DNA of 64,000 nucleotides from Ampullimonas aquatilis (GTDB taxonomy: Bacteria > Pseudomonadota > Gammaproteobacteria > Burkholderiales > Burkholderiaceae_D): assembly GCF_049675895.1 (NCBI RefSeq), contig NZ_CP183834.1, positions 992,001 to 1,056,000 on the forward strand, in the 5' to 3' direction. The notes beneath the pieces were generated by a model. It saw nothing but the letters and a program-made list of their open reading frames with translations. It was not told where the DNA came from and did no database searches. The position numbers and the translations under genes were made by a program. Below, piece by piece: positions 8,350 to 17,520 of the stretch; positions within the stretch are counted from its first letter, which is position 1, and every line of letters starts with the position of its first letter.

Positions 8350-9519
8350 GTGTTGTCATCCCTGTCGTTCATTACGCAAGCTTCCAAACATCCTGCGGTA
8401 CTTGCGTTGGCAGATGGCACGGTCTTTCATGGTATTTCCATTGGTGCCACCGGCCAGACGATTGGTGAAGTGGTATTTAATACCGCCATGACCGGTTATC
8501 AGGAAATTTTGACCGACCCCAGCTATTCCCGCCAGATGGTCACGCTGACTTATCCGCATATTGGTAATGTGGGCGTCAACCCCGAAGATGTGGAGTCCAC
8601 CAAGGTTCATGCGGCCGGGTTGATCATCAAAGACCTGCCCATTGTGGATTCGAATTTTCGTAAAACCCAATCGCTGACCGACTATCTCAAGGCCGAAAAC
8701 GTGGTTGCCATTGCCGATATCGATACCCGCAAGCTGACCCGGATTCTGCGTGAAAAAGGGGCGCAGAATGGCGCGATCGTGGCCGGTGCTGCTGGTAATC
8801 CGCCCAATGTCGACAAGGCGATTGCACTGGCGCGCTCCTTTCCTGGTCTGGCTGGCATGGACCTGGCCAAGGTGGTCAGTGTGAATGAGTCTTACGAGTG
8901 GACCGAAACCGAATGGCAGCTGGGTAGCGGTTACGGTAAACAAAGCCAGCCACGTTTTCATGTGGTGGCGTATGATTTCGGTGTCAAATTCAATATCCTG
9001 CGGATGCTGGCTTCACGCGGTTGCAAGGTCACGGTATTGCCAGCACAAACATCCGCCAAAGACGCGCTGGCATTGAGTCCGGATGGTATTTTCCTGTCCA
9101 ATGGCCCTGGCGATCCCGAGCCTTGTGACTATGCTATTGCTGCAGCCAAAGAATTGATCGAAACTGGCGTTCCCACTTTTGGTATTTGCCTGGGCCATCA
9201 GATCATGGGCCTGGCATCCGGTGCCAAAACCTTGAAGATGAAATTTGGTCATCATGGTGCCAATCATCCGGTGAAAGATCTGGAAACCGGGCAGGTAGTG
9301 ATCACCAGCCAAAACCACGGTTTTGCGGTAGATGCGGATACCTTGCCAGCCAATATGAAAGCCACGCATGTGTCTTTGTTTGATGGCTCATTGCAAGGTC
9401 TGATGCGTACTGACAAACCGGCATTCTGTTTTCAGGGACACCCCGAAGCGAGCCCAGGTCCGCATGATATTGCCTACCTGTTTGACCGCTTTGTGAACCT
9501 GATGGAAGCCCGTAAATAA
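8350..9519 (+). CDS. carA: Carbamoyl-phosphate synthase, small (glutaminase) subunit
   Basis: 389 residues from GTG 8350, which has AGGAG (8337-8341) eight bases upstream; the in-frame ATG at 8305 would add 15 residues unlike the family. The N-terminal CPSase domain reads PAVLALADGTVFHGISIG...MTGYQEILTDPSYS. The class I amidotransferase domain has the nucleophile in FGICLGHQ (Cys280) and the catalytic pair in QGHPEASPGP. It hydrolyses glutamine and tunnels ammonia to CarB for arginine and pyrimidine synthesis. The length agrees with E. coli CarA (382). Confidence 0.98.
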   Translation: MLSSLSFITQASKHPAVLALADGTVFHGISIGATGQTIGEVVFNTAMTGYQEILTDPSYSRQMVTLTYPHIGNVGVNPEDVESTKVHAAGLIIKDLPIVDSNFRKTQSLTDYLKAENVVAIADIDTRKLTRILREKGAQNGAIVAGAAGNPPNVDKAIALARSFPGLAGMDLAKVVSVNESYEWTETEWQLGSGYGKQSQPRFHVVAYDFGVKFNILRMLASRGCKVTVLPAQTSAKDALALSPDGIFLSNGPGDPEPCDYAIAAAKELIETGVPTFGICLGHQIMGLASGAKTLKMKFGHHGANHPVKDLETGQVVITSQNHGFAVDADTLPANMKATHVSLFDGSLQGLMRTDKPAFCFQGHPEASPGPHDIAYLFDRFVNLMEARK

Positions 9520-9543
9520 TTAATTGATTGTTTAAAGCCTTAT

Positions 9544-9690
9544 CTTTGCCACAAAGACACAAAGGAACAACAAGCACACTAAGTAGGACAGCTCATATGC
9601 CGTGTTTTATCCAGAATGGCTGTCTTTGAATAATCTGGGTCATTGAAGAGCACGTATTTCGTTGTGTTTCTCTGTGCCTTTGTGGTTAAG
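9544..9690. repeat. Inverted-repeat spacer between carA and carB
   Basis: The spacer starts with GCCACAAAGACACAAAGG (about 9548-9565) and ends with the near reverse complement CTCTGTGCCTTTGTGGTT (about 9670-9687), giving an inverted repeat around roughly 100 bp. The same 'CTTTGTGTCTTTGTGG' type word, altered, occurs twice downstream of upp. This looks like a small non-coding repeat unit inserted into an operon. Confidence 0.55.
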
Positions 9691-9709
9691 TCCACTCCGC
9701 TATAACACT

Positions 9710-12700
9710 ATGCCAAAAAGATCAGACATAAAAAGTATCCTCATCATCGGCGCGGGCCCGATCATTATTGGTCAGGCTTGCGAGTTTGACTATTCCGGCG
9801 CGCAAGCCTGTAAAGCGTTGCGCGAAGAGGGCTACAAGGTCATTCTCGTCAACAGCAACCCGGCCACTATCATGACCGATCCGGAAACGGCTGATGTCAC
9901 TTACATCGAGCCAATCACCTGGCAAGTAGTCGAGAGCATCATTGCCAAAGAACGTCCCGATGCCATTTTGCCAACCATGGGTGGTCAGACGGCGCTGAAT
10001 TGCGCGCTCGATTTGCACAAGCATGGCGTGCTCGATAAATATCGGGTGGAATTGATTGGCGCTTCGCCAGAAGCCATTGACAAGGCCGAAGATCGACTCA
10101 AGTTTAAGGATGCCATGACCAAGATTGGTCTGGGCTCGGCGCGTTCTGGCATTGCGCATTCACTCGACGAAGCCTGGACGGTGCAAAAGACGGTGGGCTT
10201 TCCAGTGGTGATTCGTCCCTCATTTACATTGGGTGGCACCGGTGGCGGGATTGCCTATAACTCGGAAGAATTTGAAACCATCTGCAAACGCGGTTTGGAA
10301 GCATCACCTACCAGCGAGCTGTTGATTGAAGAATCACTGGTTGGCTGGAAAGAGTACGAGATGGAAGTGGTGCGTGACAAAAAAGACAACTGCATCATTG
10401 TTTGCTCGATTGAAAACCTGGACCCCATGGGTGTGCATACCGGTGACTCGATTACCGTGGCACCGGCACAAACCCTGACTGACAAGGAATATCAAATTTT
10501 ACGGAATGCCTCTTTGGCGGTATTGCGTGAAATTGGTGTCGATACGGGTGGCTCGAATGTTCAATTTTCAATTAATCCCAAAGATGGTCGGATGATTGTG
10601 ATTGAAATGAACCCACGGGTATCACGTTCTTCAGCACTGGCTTCCAAGGCAACCGGTTTCCCAATTGCCAAGATTGCCGCCAAGCTGGCAGTGGGTTACA
10701 CCCTGGATGAATTGCGCAACGATATTACTGGCGGCGCGACACCGGCTTCGTTTGAGCCTTCCATCGACTATGTGGTGACCAAGATTCCACGTTTTGCCTT
10801 TGAAAAATTTCCAACTGCAGATAGTCGCCTGACCACGCAGATGAAATCAGTGGGTGAGGTCATGGCCATTGGTCGCACCTTCCAGGAGTCGTTCCAGAAA
10901 GCCCTGCGTGGTTTGGAAGTTGGCGTGGATGGCCTGAATGAGAAAACCCAGGATCGTGAAAGTCTCGAAGTGGAACTCGGCGAGCCAGGTCCAGAGCGTA
11001 TCTGGTATGTAGGCGATGCCTTTGCCCAGGGTTATACGATTGATGAAGTATTTAATCTGACCAAGATAGATCCCTGGTTCCTCGCGCAGATCAAAGAGAT
11101 TGTCGATATTGAATTGACGCTCGAAAAATCGGATTTGGACGCGCTGGATCGCGAAACTGTTTTTGCACTCAAACAAAAGGGTTTTTCGGATCGTCGTCTG
11201 GCTAAATTGCTCAAGACTACTGACAAAGCGGTACGTGAAAAACGTCATGCACTCAATGTCCGTCCTGTGTACAAGCGCGTGGATACTTGTGCTGGCGAGT
11301 TTGCTACAAAAACAGCTTATATGTATTCCACCTATGAAGAAGAGTGCGAAGCTGAGCCCACTGACAAGAAAAAGATCATGGTGTTGGGCGGTGGGCCCAA
11401 TCGAATTGGTCAGGGTATCGAGTTTGATTATTGCTGCGTACATGCGGCCTTGGCGATGCGTGAAGATGGTTATGAAACCATCATGGTCAACTGTAATCCC
11501 GAAACGGTTTCAACTGACTATGACACTTCCGATCGTCTGTACTTTGAACCTTTGACGCTGGAAGATGTGCTGGAAATTGTCGATAAAGAAAAACCGGTCG
11601 GGGTGATTGTGCAATATGGTGGTCAGACGCCATTGAAATTGGCGCTGGATCTGGAAGCCAATGGCGTGCCGATTATTGGAACTTCACCCGACATGATTGA
11701 TGCCGCAGAAGACCGTGAGCGCTTCCAAAAATTGCTGCACGAGCTGGGCTTGCGTCAGCCGCCTAATCGTACCGCCCGTACCGAGGCCGATGCCTTGTTG
11801 CTGGCACAGGAGATTGGCTACCCCTTGGTGGTGAGACCTTCTTACGTGCTGGGTGGCCGGGCAATGGAAATTGTGCACGAGCAGCGGGATCTGGAGCGTT
11901 ACATGCGCGAAGCGGTCAAGGTGTCGCATGATTCACCCGTATTGTTGGATCGTTTCTTGAACGATGCCATTGAGTGTGACGTGGATTGCATCTCCGATGG
12001 TCAGCGTGTATTCATTGGTGGTGTGATGGAGCATATTGAGCAGGCGGGGGTGCACTCCGGTGACTCGGCTTGTTCATTGCCACCTTATTCGCTCTCCAAA
12101 GAAACGGTCGATGAACTGAAACGCCAGACAACGATGATGGCCAAGGGCCTCAATGTGATTGGCCTGATGAATGTGCAGTTTGCCATTCAGCAGGTCGACG
12201 GGCAGGACATTGTGTTTGTACTGGAAGTCAACCCGCGTGCTTCGCGCACAGTGCCTTTTGTCTCCAAGGCAACCGGCTTGCAACTGGCCAAAATTGCAGC
12301 ACGCTGCATGGCCGGACAATCCTTGGATTCACAAGGAATCGGCGATGAAGTTGTGCCACCTTATTTCTCCGTCAAGGAAGCCGTCTTCCCGTTTGTGAAA
12401 TTCCCCGGGGTGGATACGATTCTCGGGCCGGAGATGAAATCCACCGGTGAAGTCATGGGTGTGGGTAAAACTTTTGGCGAAGCATTTGTCAAATCCCAAT
12501 TGGGGGCTGGTACCCGTCTACCGACCTCAGGTAAGGTTTTCTTGTCAGTTAAAAACAGTGATAAACCACGCACAGTGCAAGTCGCCAAAGAATTAGTGGC
12601 GCTGGGATTTTCAGTGGTGGCAACCAAAGGCACGGCAGCAGCAATTTCGGCTGCCGGTATTGAAGTCACTACAGTCAACAAGGTGGTTGAAGGTCGTCCT

Positions 12701-12928
12701 CATATTGTGGATATGATCAAAAACAACGAGATTGTGCTGGTGGTCAACACGGTCGAAGAAAAGCGTAGTGCCATTGCAGATTCGCGTGCCATCCGTACTT
12801 CTGCACTGGCAGCGCGAGTGACAACTTACACGACGATCGCCGGTGCCGAGGCTGCCGTTGAAGGCATGCATCATCTTCAGCACCTTGAGGTCTACGATTT
12901 ACAAGGACTGCATAGCAGCTTACACTAG
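9710..12928 (+). CDS. carB: Carbamoyl-phosphate synthase, large subunit
   Basis: 1072 residues from ATG 9710 (MPKRSDIKSILIIGAGPIIIGQ); the upstream in-frame ATG at 9662 falls in the repeat spacer. Two tandem ATP-grasp halves are visible (RPSFTLGGTGGG and RPSYVLGGRAME), each with an acidic metal site (EMNPRVSRSS and EVNPRASRTV), and a C-terminal MGS-like allosteric domain from about residue 935 (GKVFLSVKNSDK). It makes carbamoyl phosphate from bicarbonate, ammonia and two ATP. The length matches E. coli CarB (1073). A terminator follows. Confidence 0.98.
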   Translation: MPKRSDIKSILIIGAGPIIIGQACEFDYSGAQACKALREEGYKVILVNSNPATIMTDPETADVTYIEPITWQVVESIIAKERPDAILPTMGGQTALNCALDLHKHGVLDKYRVELIGASPEAIDKAEDRLKFKDAMTKIGLGSARSGIAHSLDEAWTVQKTVGFPVVIRPSFTLGGTGGGIAYNSEEFETICKRGLEASPTSELLIEESLVGWKEYEMEVVRDKKDNCIIVCSIENLDPMGVHTGDSITVAPAQTLTDKEYQILRNASLAVLREIGVDTGGSNVQFSINPKDGRMIVIEMNPRVSRSSALASKATGFPIAKIAAKLAVGYTLDELRNDITGGATPASFEPSIDYVVTKIPRFAFEKFPTADSRLTTQMKSVGEVMAIGRTFQESFQKALRGLEVGVDGLNEKTQDRESLEVELGEPGPERIWYVGDAFAQGYTIDEVFNLTKIDPWFLAQIKEIVDIELTLEKSDLDALDRETVFALKQKGFSDRRLAKLLKTTDKAVREKRHALNVRPVYKRVDTCAGEFATKTAYMYSTYEEECEAEPTDKKKIMVLGGGPNRIGQGIEFDYCCVHAALAMREDGYETIMVNCNPETVSTDYDTSDRLYFEPLTLEDVLEIVDKEKPVGVIVQYGGQTPLKLALDLEANGVPIIGTSPDMIDAAEDRERFQKLLHELGLRQPPNRTARTEADALLLAQEIGYPLVVRPSYVLGGRAMEIVHEQRDLERYMREAVKVSHDSPVLLDRFLNDAIECDVDCISDGQRVFIGGVMEHIEQAGVHSGDSACSLPPYSLSKETVDELKRQTTMMAKGLNVIGLMNVQFAIQQVDGQDIVFVLEVNPRASRTVPFVSKATGLQLAKIAARCMAGQSLDSQGIGDEVVPPYFSVKEAVFPFVKFPGVDTILGPEMKSTGEVMGVGKTFGEAFVKSQLGAGTRLPTSGKVFLSVKNSDKPRTVQVAKELVALGFSVVATKGTAAAISAAGIEVTTVNKVVEGRPHIVDMIKNNEIVLVVNTVEEKRSAIADSRAIRTSALAARVTTYTTIAGAEAAVEGMHHLQHLEVYDLQGLHSSLH

Positions 12929-12946
12929 CGGTAACTTATTCAATTC

Positions 12947-12988
12947 AGGCCGCCTCGACTATTCGGTTTAGGCGGCTTGCTTTTTTTA
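12947..12988 (+). terminator. Rho-independent terminator after carB
   Basis: GCCGCC (12949-12954) pairs with GGCGGC (12971-12976), followed by TTGC and seven T. It ends 11 bases before the greA start, so greA probably needs read-through or a promoter overlapping this region. Confidence 0.8.
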
Positions 12989-12998
12989 TGAAAATATT

Positions 12999-13475
12999 AT
13001 GAGCACAATACCTCTGACTAAATTTGGTGCAGAACTTCTGAAAGAAGAACTGCATCGCCTGAAAACTGTTGAACGTCATCAAGTCATTACTGCGATTGCC
13101 GAAGCGCGTGCCCAAGGCGATTTGTCTGAAAATGCCGAGTATGACGCGGCCAAGGAAAAACAAAGCTTTATCGAAGGCCGGATTGCCGAGCTGGAGGGTA
13201 AACTTTCTGCCGCGCAGATTATTGATCCAGCTGAACTTGATGCCGATGGTCGCGTGGTGTTTGGTGCCACTGTGGATTTGGAAAATCTAGGGAATAGCGA
13301 GAAAGTGGTTTATCAAATTGTGGGCGATGACGAGGCTGATCTCAAGCTGGGTAAGATTTCCATTTCTTCTCCGATTGCGCGTGCCTTGATCAGTAAAAAT
13401 ATTGGCGATGTGGTCGAAGTGATGGCGCCTGGCGGTATCAAGGAATATGAAGTTCTGGATGTGCGTTATATTTGA
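12999..13475 (+). CDS. greA: Transcription elongation factor GreA
   Basis: 158 residues, the usual GreA length. The N-terminal coiled coil carries the acidic tip motif (ARAQGDLSENAEYDAAKEKQ), with Asp/Glu that enter the RNA polymerase secondary channel and stimulate cleavage of backtracked RNA. The C-terminal FKBP-like domain ends PGGIKEYEVLDVRYI. It follows carB after a terminator, an order common in Burkholderiales. Confidence 0.98.
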   Translation: MSTIPLTKFGAELLKEELHRLKTVERHQVITAIAEARAQGDLSENAEYDAAKEKQSFIEGRIAELEGKLSAAQIIDPAELDADGRVVFGATVDLENLGNSEKVVYQIVGDDEADLKLGKISISSPIARALISKNIGDVVEVMAPGGIKEYEVLDVRYI

Positions 13476-13515
13476 TTGTGGACTGAATCTGCCTGGGTAA
13501 TCACTGATAAATATC

Positions 13516-13974
13516 ATGTTTAAACGACTCGCCCCCCATCTGGAATTGTTGATTACTGTGATTTGGGTAGGCAGTCTTTGGACGGTAGGTTACCTGGTTG
13601 CGCCAACCTTGTTTACTAATCTGACTGATCGGGTCTTGGCAGGAACCATTGCTGGTTTTATCTTTCGTACCGAAGCCTGGGTGTCATTGGCCTGCGCAAT
13701 GTGCCTCTTGGTGGTCTGGATTTTGGATGCGCGTCCAGAGTCGCGTCATCCTCATATCAAGTGGCTGGTCGCTGCAATGGCAGCCTGCACCATGATTGGT
13801 TATTTTGGGATTCAACCCATGATGGCCGAGTTGAAGGCTGCAGCACCTGCCGGTTTGATGGAAGGTGCTGCAGCCAGTCGCTTTGGTATGCTGCATGGGA
13901 TTGCCAGTCTGATTTATCTGCTGCAAAGCGTACTGGGCGGATGGCTGTTGATCAAGCTTGCCAGACCTCGTTAG
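13516..13974 (+). CDS. DUF4149 (TMEM205-like) membrane protein
   Basis: 152 residues with four hydrophobic helices (about 10-30, 45-70, 82-100 and 125-148). The pattern LLITVIWVGSLWTVGYLVAPTLF followed by the RTEAWVSLACA segment fits the DUF4149 family, which commonly lies between greA and yhbY in betaproteobacteria. Function is unknown; an inner-membrane location is expected. The gene converges with yhbY. Confidence 0.8.
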   Translation: MFKRLAPHLELLITVIWVGSLWTVGYLVAPTLFTNLTDRVLAGTIAGFIFRTEAWVSLACAMCLLVVWILDARPESRHPHIKWLVAAMAACTMIGYFGIQPMMAELKAAAPAGLMEGAAASRFGMLHGIASLIYLLQSVLGGWLLIKLARPR

Positions 13975-14027
13975 CTTAAACATCTCAGCTAACGAGTTGA
14001 ATCAAAAGTTGGCATTTAGACAGGCTG

Positions 14028-14056
14028 AGTCTGGTTTAATCAGACTGTTTTTTCTT
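14028..14056 (+). terminator. Terminator of the DUF4149 gene inside the 3' end of yhbY
   Basis: AGTCTG (14028-14033) and CAGACT (14041-14046) form a stem with a 7-nt loop, followed by GTTTTTTCTT. The T-run lies within the last codons of the convergent yhbY, which encode its lysine-rich end. Confidence 0.65.
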
Positions 14057-14530
14057 GACACTCACTTGCCGGTTTTTGGCGCGTTTGATAAATCCACCCG
14101 CTGTGACCCGCTCAGTTGCCTTGAGTGATACTTTTTTCACTGAAGGGCGGCGAGTGCCAGTGCGGCTGGGTTTGACGACCGTGACAGTACGAAGTCCTGC
14201 GGCTTTACGACGTTTGGGTTCACCAAGAATTTCCCGCTTGAAGACGGCTGGCGCATGCTCAGGGCGAAACAGAACCAGTAGCTTGCCAATATGCTGTACC
14301 GGGGCTGCGTTGAGCTTCAGGCAGACTTGCTCCTGGATGGTGTTACGCTCATCCCGATCATCGGAAAACACTCGTACTTTGATAAGCTGGTGCGAAGACA
14401 AGGCAAGGTCAATTTCTTTCAGGACTGCTTCCGTCAAGCCGTCGCCGCCAATCATGACAACGGGTTTAAGGGAGTGGGCCTGGGAGCGCAATTCAGAGCG
14501 CTGAGCTGGGGTGAGGGTAGGTGTACTCAT
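14036..14530 (-). CDS. yhbY: YhbY-type CRM-domain RNA-binding protein
   Basis: 164 residues from ATG 14530 (MSTPTLTPAQRSELRSQAHSL); the longer frame to 14599 has no support. The CRM fold is clear in LKPVVMIGGDGLTEAVLKEIDLAL...LIKVRV and the closing GKLLVLFRP. A basic tail of about 60 residues, rich in Lys, Arg, Thr and Ser, extends beyond the roughly 97-residue E. coli protein. YhbY associates with pre-50S particles. It is divergent from rlmE, another 50S factor, with start codons about 60 bp apart. Confidence 0.9.
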   Translation of the reverse strand: MSTPTLTPAQRSELRSQAHSLKPVVMIGGDGLTEAVLKEIDLALSSHQLIKVRVFSDDRDERNTIQEQVCLKLNAAPVQHIGKLLVLFRPEHAPAVFKREILGEPKRRKAAGLRTVTVVKPSRTGTRRPSVKKVSLKATERVTAGGFIKRAKNRQVSVKKKQSD

Positions 14531-14592
14531 TCTTTTCTGTACTATCAAAAGGCTATTATCGCCGATGCGATGCCAATATAGGAAATCTTGCT

Positions 14593-15252
14593 GTGGCAAA
14601 GAACAAATCTAATCAATCCTGGTTGCATGACCATATCAATGATCCCTATGTAAAAATGGCTCAGCGCGAGGGTTATCGGGCCCGCGCCGCCTATAAGCTC
14701 AAGGAAATTGATGAAGATGCCAAACTGATCAAAGCAGGCCAGGTGATTGTCGATCTGGGCAGTGCACCGGGTAGCTGGTCGCAGTATGTCCGTAATAAAT
14801 TTGCTGCGGGTGGCCCTAAAAATGAGGGGAAACTCAATGGCACCATCATTGCACTTGATATGTTACCGATGGAGCCTATCGCCGATGTGCACTTTATACA
14901 GGGCGATTTTCGTGAAGAGTCAATCATGCACCAATTGGAAAGGCTTCTGTTGGAAGTTGCTCAAACTGATAAAGTGGATCTTGTGATTTCGGATATGGCC
15001 CCCAACTTGTCAGGAGTGGGGATCGCGGATGCGGCGCGGATTGAGCATGTAGTCGATTTGGCGCTGGAATTTGCCGCTAATCACTTGAAACCTGAAGGGG
15101 CTTTATTGGTAAAGTGTTTTCATGGGAGTGGTTATAGCCAGCTTGTAGAGAAATTCAAAAAGCAGTTTATTTCGGTAGCACCGAAAAAGCCTAAAGCTTC
15201 ACGAGATAAATCATCTGAAACTTTTCTGCTTGGCAAGGGCCTTAAAAGATGA
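14593..15252 (+). CDS. rlmE: 23S rRNA (uridine-2'-O-)-methyltransferase RlmE
   Basis: 219 residues from GTG 14593, with AGGA at 14580-14583; E. coli RlmE has 209. The SAM motif VIVDLGSAPGSWSQYV, the catalytic Lys in RAAYKLKEID, Asp in VISDMAPNLSG and Lys in LLVKCFHGSGY form the K-D-K-E set of the family. It methylates U2552 of 23S rRNA at a late step of 50S assembly. It precedes ftsH, as in E. coli and Burkholderiales. Confidence 0.97.
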   Translation: MAKNKSNQSWLHDHINDPYVKMAQREGYRARAAYKLKEIDEDAKLIKAGQVIVDLGSAPGSWSQYVRNKFAAGGPKNEGKLNGTIIALDMLPMEPIADVHFIQGDFREESIMHQLERLLLEVAQTDKVDLVISDMAPNLSGVGIADAARIEHVVDLALEFAANHLKPEGALLVKCFHGSGYSQLVEKFKKQFISVAPKKPKASRDKSSETFLLGKGLKR

Positions 15253-15499
15253 AATTAGTTCGCTCATCGCTTGAAAAATAGTTTGTTTTAATGGTTGTCT
15301 GCTGGTAAAAGTAGTTGACTATCGGTAAGCGTGACTGCCTGACCACGCGAGAATGTAATTTCTGTCATTAATCCGGATTATCTGGGCCGGACTTATGTGT
15401 GCTGGCAGGCAAAGCGGTAGAATGGGTATATTGACTGATGCCACTTGTGAGCAAGTTGGTTGTAAATAGCAGGAATGAACCTGCGTAAAGGAGTACACC

Positions 15500-17389
15500 T
15501 TGAACAATATGTTTTCTAAAGCGGCAATCTGGTTGGTGATCGCTTTGGTGTTGTTTACTGTTTTTAAACAGTTTGACAAGCCGCGTGTCCAAGAGGGCGT
15601 CACTTATTCCCAATTCATGGATGACGCAAAAAATGGCAAGATCAAGCGCGTTGAAGTGCAGGGACGGAATCTGCAAATTACCCCTCAGGACGGTCAGCGG
15701 TTTGTCATTACTTCCCCGGGTGATATCTGGATGGTTGGTGATCTGATGAAATATGGTGTGCAAGTCACCGGTAAGCCAGAAGAAGAGCCGTCATTGCTGA
15801 CCAGCATTTTCATTTCCTGGTTTCCGATGCTGCTACTGATTGGTGTTTGGGTATTTTTCATGCGACAGATGCAGGGCGGTGGACGTGGTGGTGCATTTTC
15901 CTTTGGTAAATCCAGAGCCAAAATGCTGGATGAAAGTACCAATCAAATTACTTTTGCCGATGTGGCTGGCTGCGATGAGGCCAAAGAAGACGTGACCGAG
16001 CTGGTTGACTTTTTGCGTGACCCATCCAAGTTCCAAAAGTTGGGTGGTCGCATTCCTCGCGGTGTCTTGATGGTAGGTTCACCAGGCACCGGTAAAACAT
16101 TGCTGGCACGTGCGATTGCCGGTGAAGCCAAAGTACCGTTTTTTTCGATTTCTGGTTCCGACTTCGTGGAAATGTTTGTTGGCGTTGGTGCGGCTCGGGT
16201 ACGCGATATGTTCGAGACTGCTAAAAAGCATGCGCCTTGCATTATCTTTATTGATGAGATTGATGCAGTTGGTCGCCAACGCGGCGCTGGTTTGGGCGGC
16301 GGTAATGACGAACGTGAACAAACACTGAACCAGATGCTGGTTGAGATGGATGGTTTTGAAACAGGTGTCGGTGTGATCGTGATTGCTGCGACTAACCGTC
16401 CAGACGTACTTGACCCGGCTTTACTGCGTCCGGGTCGTTTTGACCGTCAAGTGGTTGTGCCATTACCAGATATTCGTGGTCGTGAGCAGATCCTGCATGT
16501 TCATATGCGCAAAGTGCCCATTGCACCCGATGTCAAAGCAGACATTCTGGCGCGTGGCACGCCTGGTTTTTCAGGTGCTGACCTTGCCAATCTGGTCAAC
16601 GAGTCGGCCTTGTTTGCGGCACGTCGCAATGGCCGTCTGGTTGAGATGGAAGATTTTGAAAAGGCCAAAGACAAGATCATGATGGGCGCCGAGCGTAAAT
16701 CGATGGTCATGCCAGAGGAAGAGCGTCGCAATACTGCGTACCATGAGTCAGGTCATGCTCTGGTAGCGCGTTTGCTGCCCAAGACTGATCCGGTTCATAA
16801 AGTCACCATCATTCCACGTGGTCGTGCTTTGGGTGTGACCATGCAGCTGCCAACGGAAGATCGTTACAGCATGGATCGCTCACGTATGCTCAATATCATT
16901 TCGGTATTGTTTGGCGGACGGATTGCTGAAGAGGTGTTCATGGATCAAATGACCACGGGTGCTTCCAATGACTTTGAGCGCGCCACTCAGATTGCCCGTG
17001 ATATGGTGACGCGTTATGGTATGACCGATGCACTGGGTCCCATGGTTTATGCAGAAAACGAAGGTGAAGTATTCCTTGGGCGCAGCATTACCAAGACCAT
17101 GAATATGTCCGAAGAAACCATGCGTAAAGTGGACAGCGAAATCCGTCGGATCATTGACGAACAGTATGCGCTGGCTCGCAAGCTGATTGAGGATAACAAG
17201 GACAAGATGCACGCCATGGCGAATGCTTTGCTGGAATGGGAAACCATTGATGCTGACCAGATTGCCGATATCATGGAAGGCCGTCCACCAAGAGCACCAA
17301 AAAGTTATGCAACTTCGGGTGGTAATTCTTCCGGTGGTGGTAGCAGCTCAACAGGTGGCGTCGCTGCCAGCGCACCTGCAACCGCCTGA
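15500..17389 (+). CDS. ftsH: ATP-dependent zinc metalloprotease FtsH
   Basis: 629 residues from TTG 15500 (AAAGGAG six bases upstream). The N-terminus has one membrane helix (about 8-22), a periplasmic domain and a second helix (about 98-118). The AAA domain has Walker A GSPGTGKT, Walker B IIFIDEIDAVG, the second region of homology (ATNRPDVLDPALLRPGRFDRQ) and the pore loop FVEMFVGVG. The zinc site HESGH is near residue 415. The tail is Gly/Ser/Ala-rich. It degrades unstable cytoplasmic and misassembled membrane proteins. Confidence 0.98.
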   Translation: MNNMFSKAAIWLVIALVLFTVFKQFDKPRVQEGVTYSQFMDDAKNGKIKRVEVQGRNLQITPQDGQRFVITSPGDIWMVGDLMKYGVQVTGKPEEEPSLLTSIFISWFPMLLLIGVWVFFMRQMQGGGRGGAFSFGKSRAKMLDESTNQITFADVAGCDEAKEDVTELVDFLRDPSKFQKLGGRIPRGVLMVGSPGTGKTLLARAIAGEAKVPFFSISGSDFVEMFVGVGAARVRDMFETAKKHAPCIIFIDEIDAVGRQRGAGLGGGNDEREQTLNQMLVEMDGFETGVGVIVIAATNRPDVLDPALLRPGRFDRQVVVPLPDIRGREQILHVHMRKVPIAPDVKADILARGTPGFSGADLANLVNESALFAARRNGRLVEMEDFEKAKDKIMMGAERKSMVMPEEERRNTAYHESGHALVARLLPKTDPVHKVTIIPRGRALGVTMQLPTEDRYSMDRSRMLNIISVLFGGRIAEEVFMDQMTTGASNDFERATQIARDMVTRYGMTDALGPMVYAENEGEVFLGRSITKTMNMSEETMRKVDSEIRRIIDEQYALARKLIEDNKDKMHAMANALLEWETIDADQIADIMEGRPPRAPKSYATSGGNSSGGGSSSTGGVAASAPATA

Positions 17390-17405
17390 GCATTCAAGCT
17401 GCTAT

Positions 17406-17436
17406 AAAAGCGCCAAATAGTTTGGCGCTTTTTTAT
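17406..17436 (+). terminator. Rho-independent terminator after ftsH
   Basis: AAAAGCGCCAAA and TTTGGCGC with a TAG loop, then a run of six T. A strong stem-loop 17 bases after the ftsH stop. Confidence 0.9.
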
Positions 17437-17520
17437 TTGGTGCAGATTGTTTGTCAGTCTGGTTGGCCCAGATAAGGCAAATTTTCATCTGGTTTCCTGA
17501 ACAGCGCATTCTCTATCTTT

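Noticed and set aside
9662..9709. 16-codon N-terminal extension of carB
   Set aside because: It lies in the repeat spacer; the MPKRSDIKS start matches the family.
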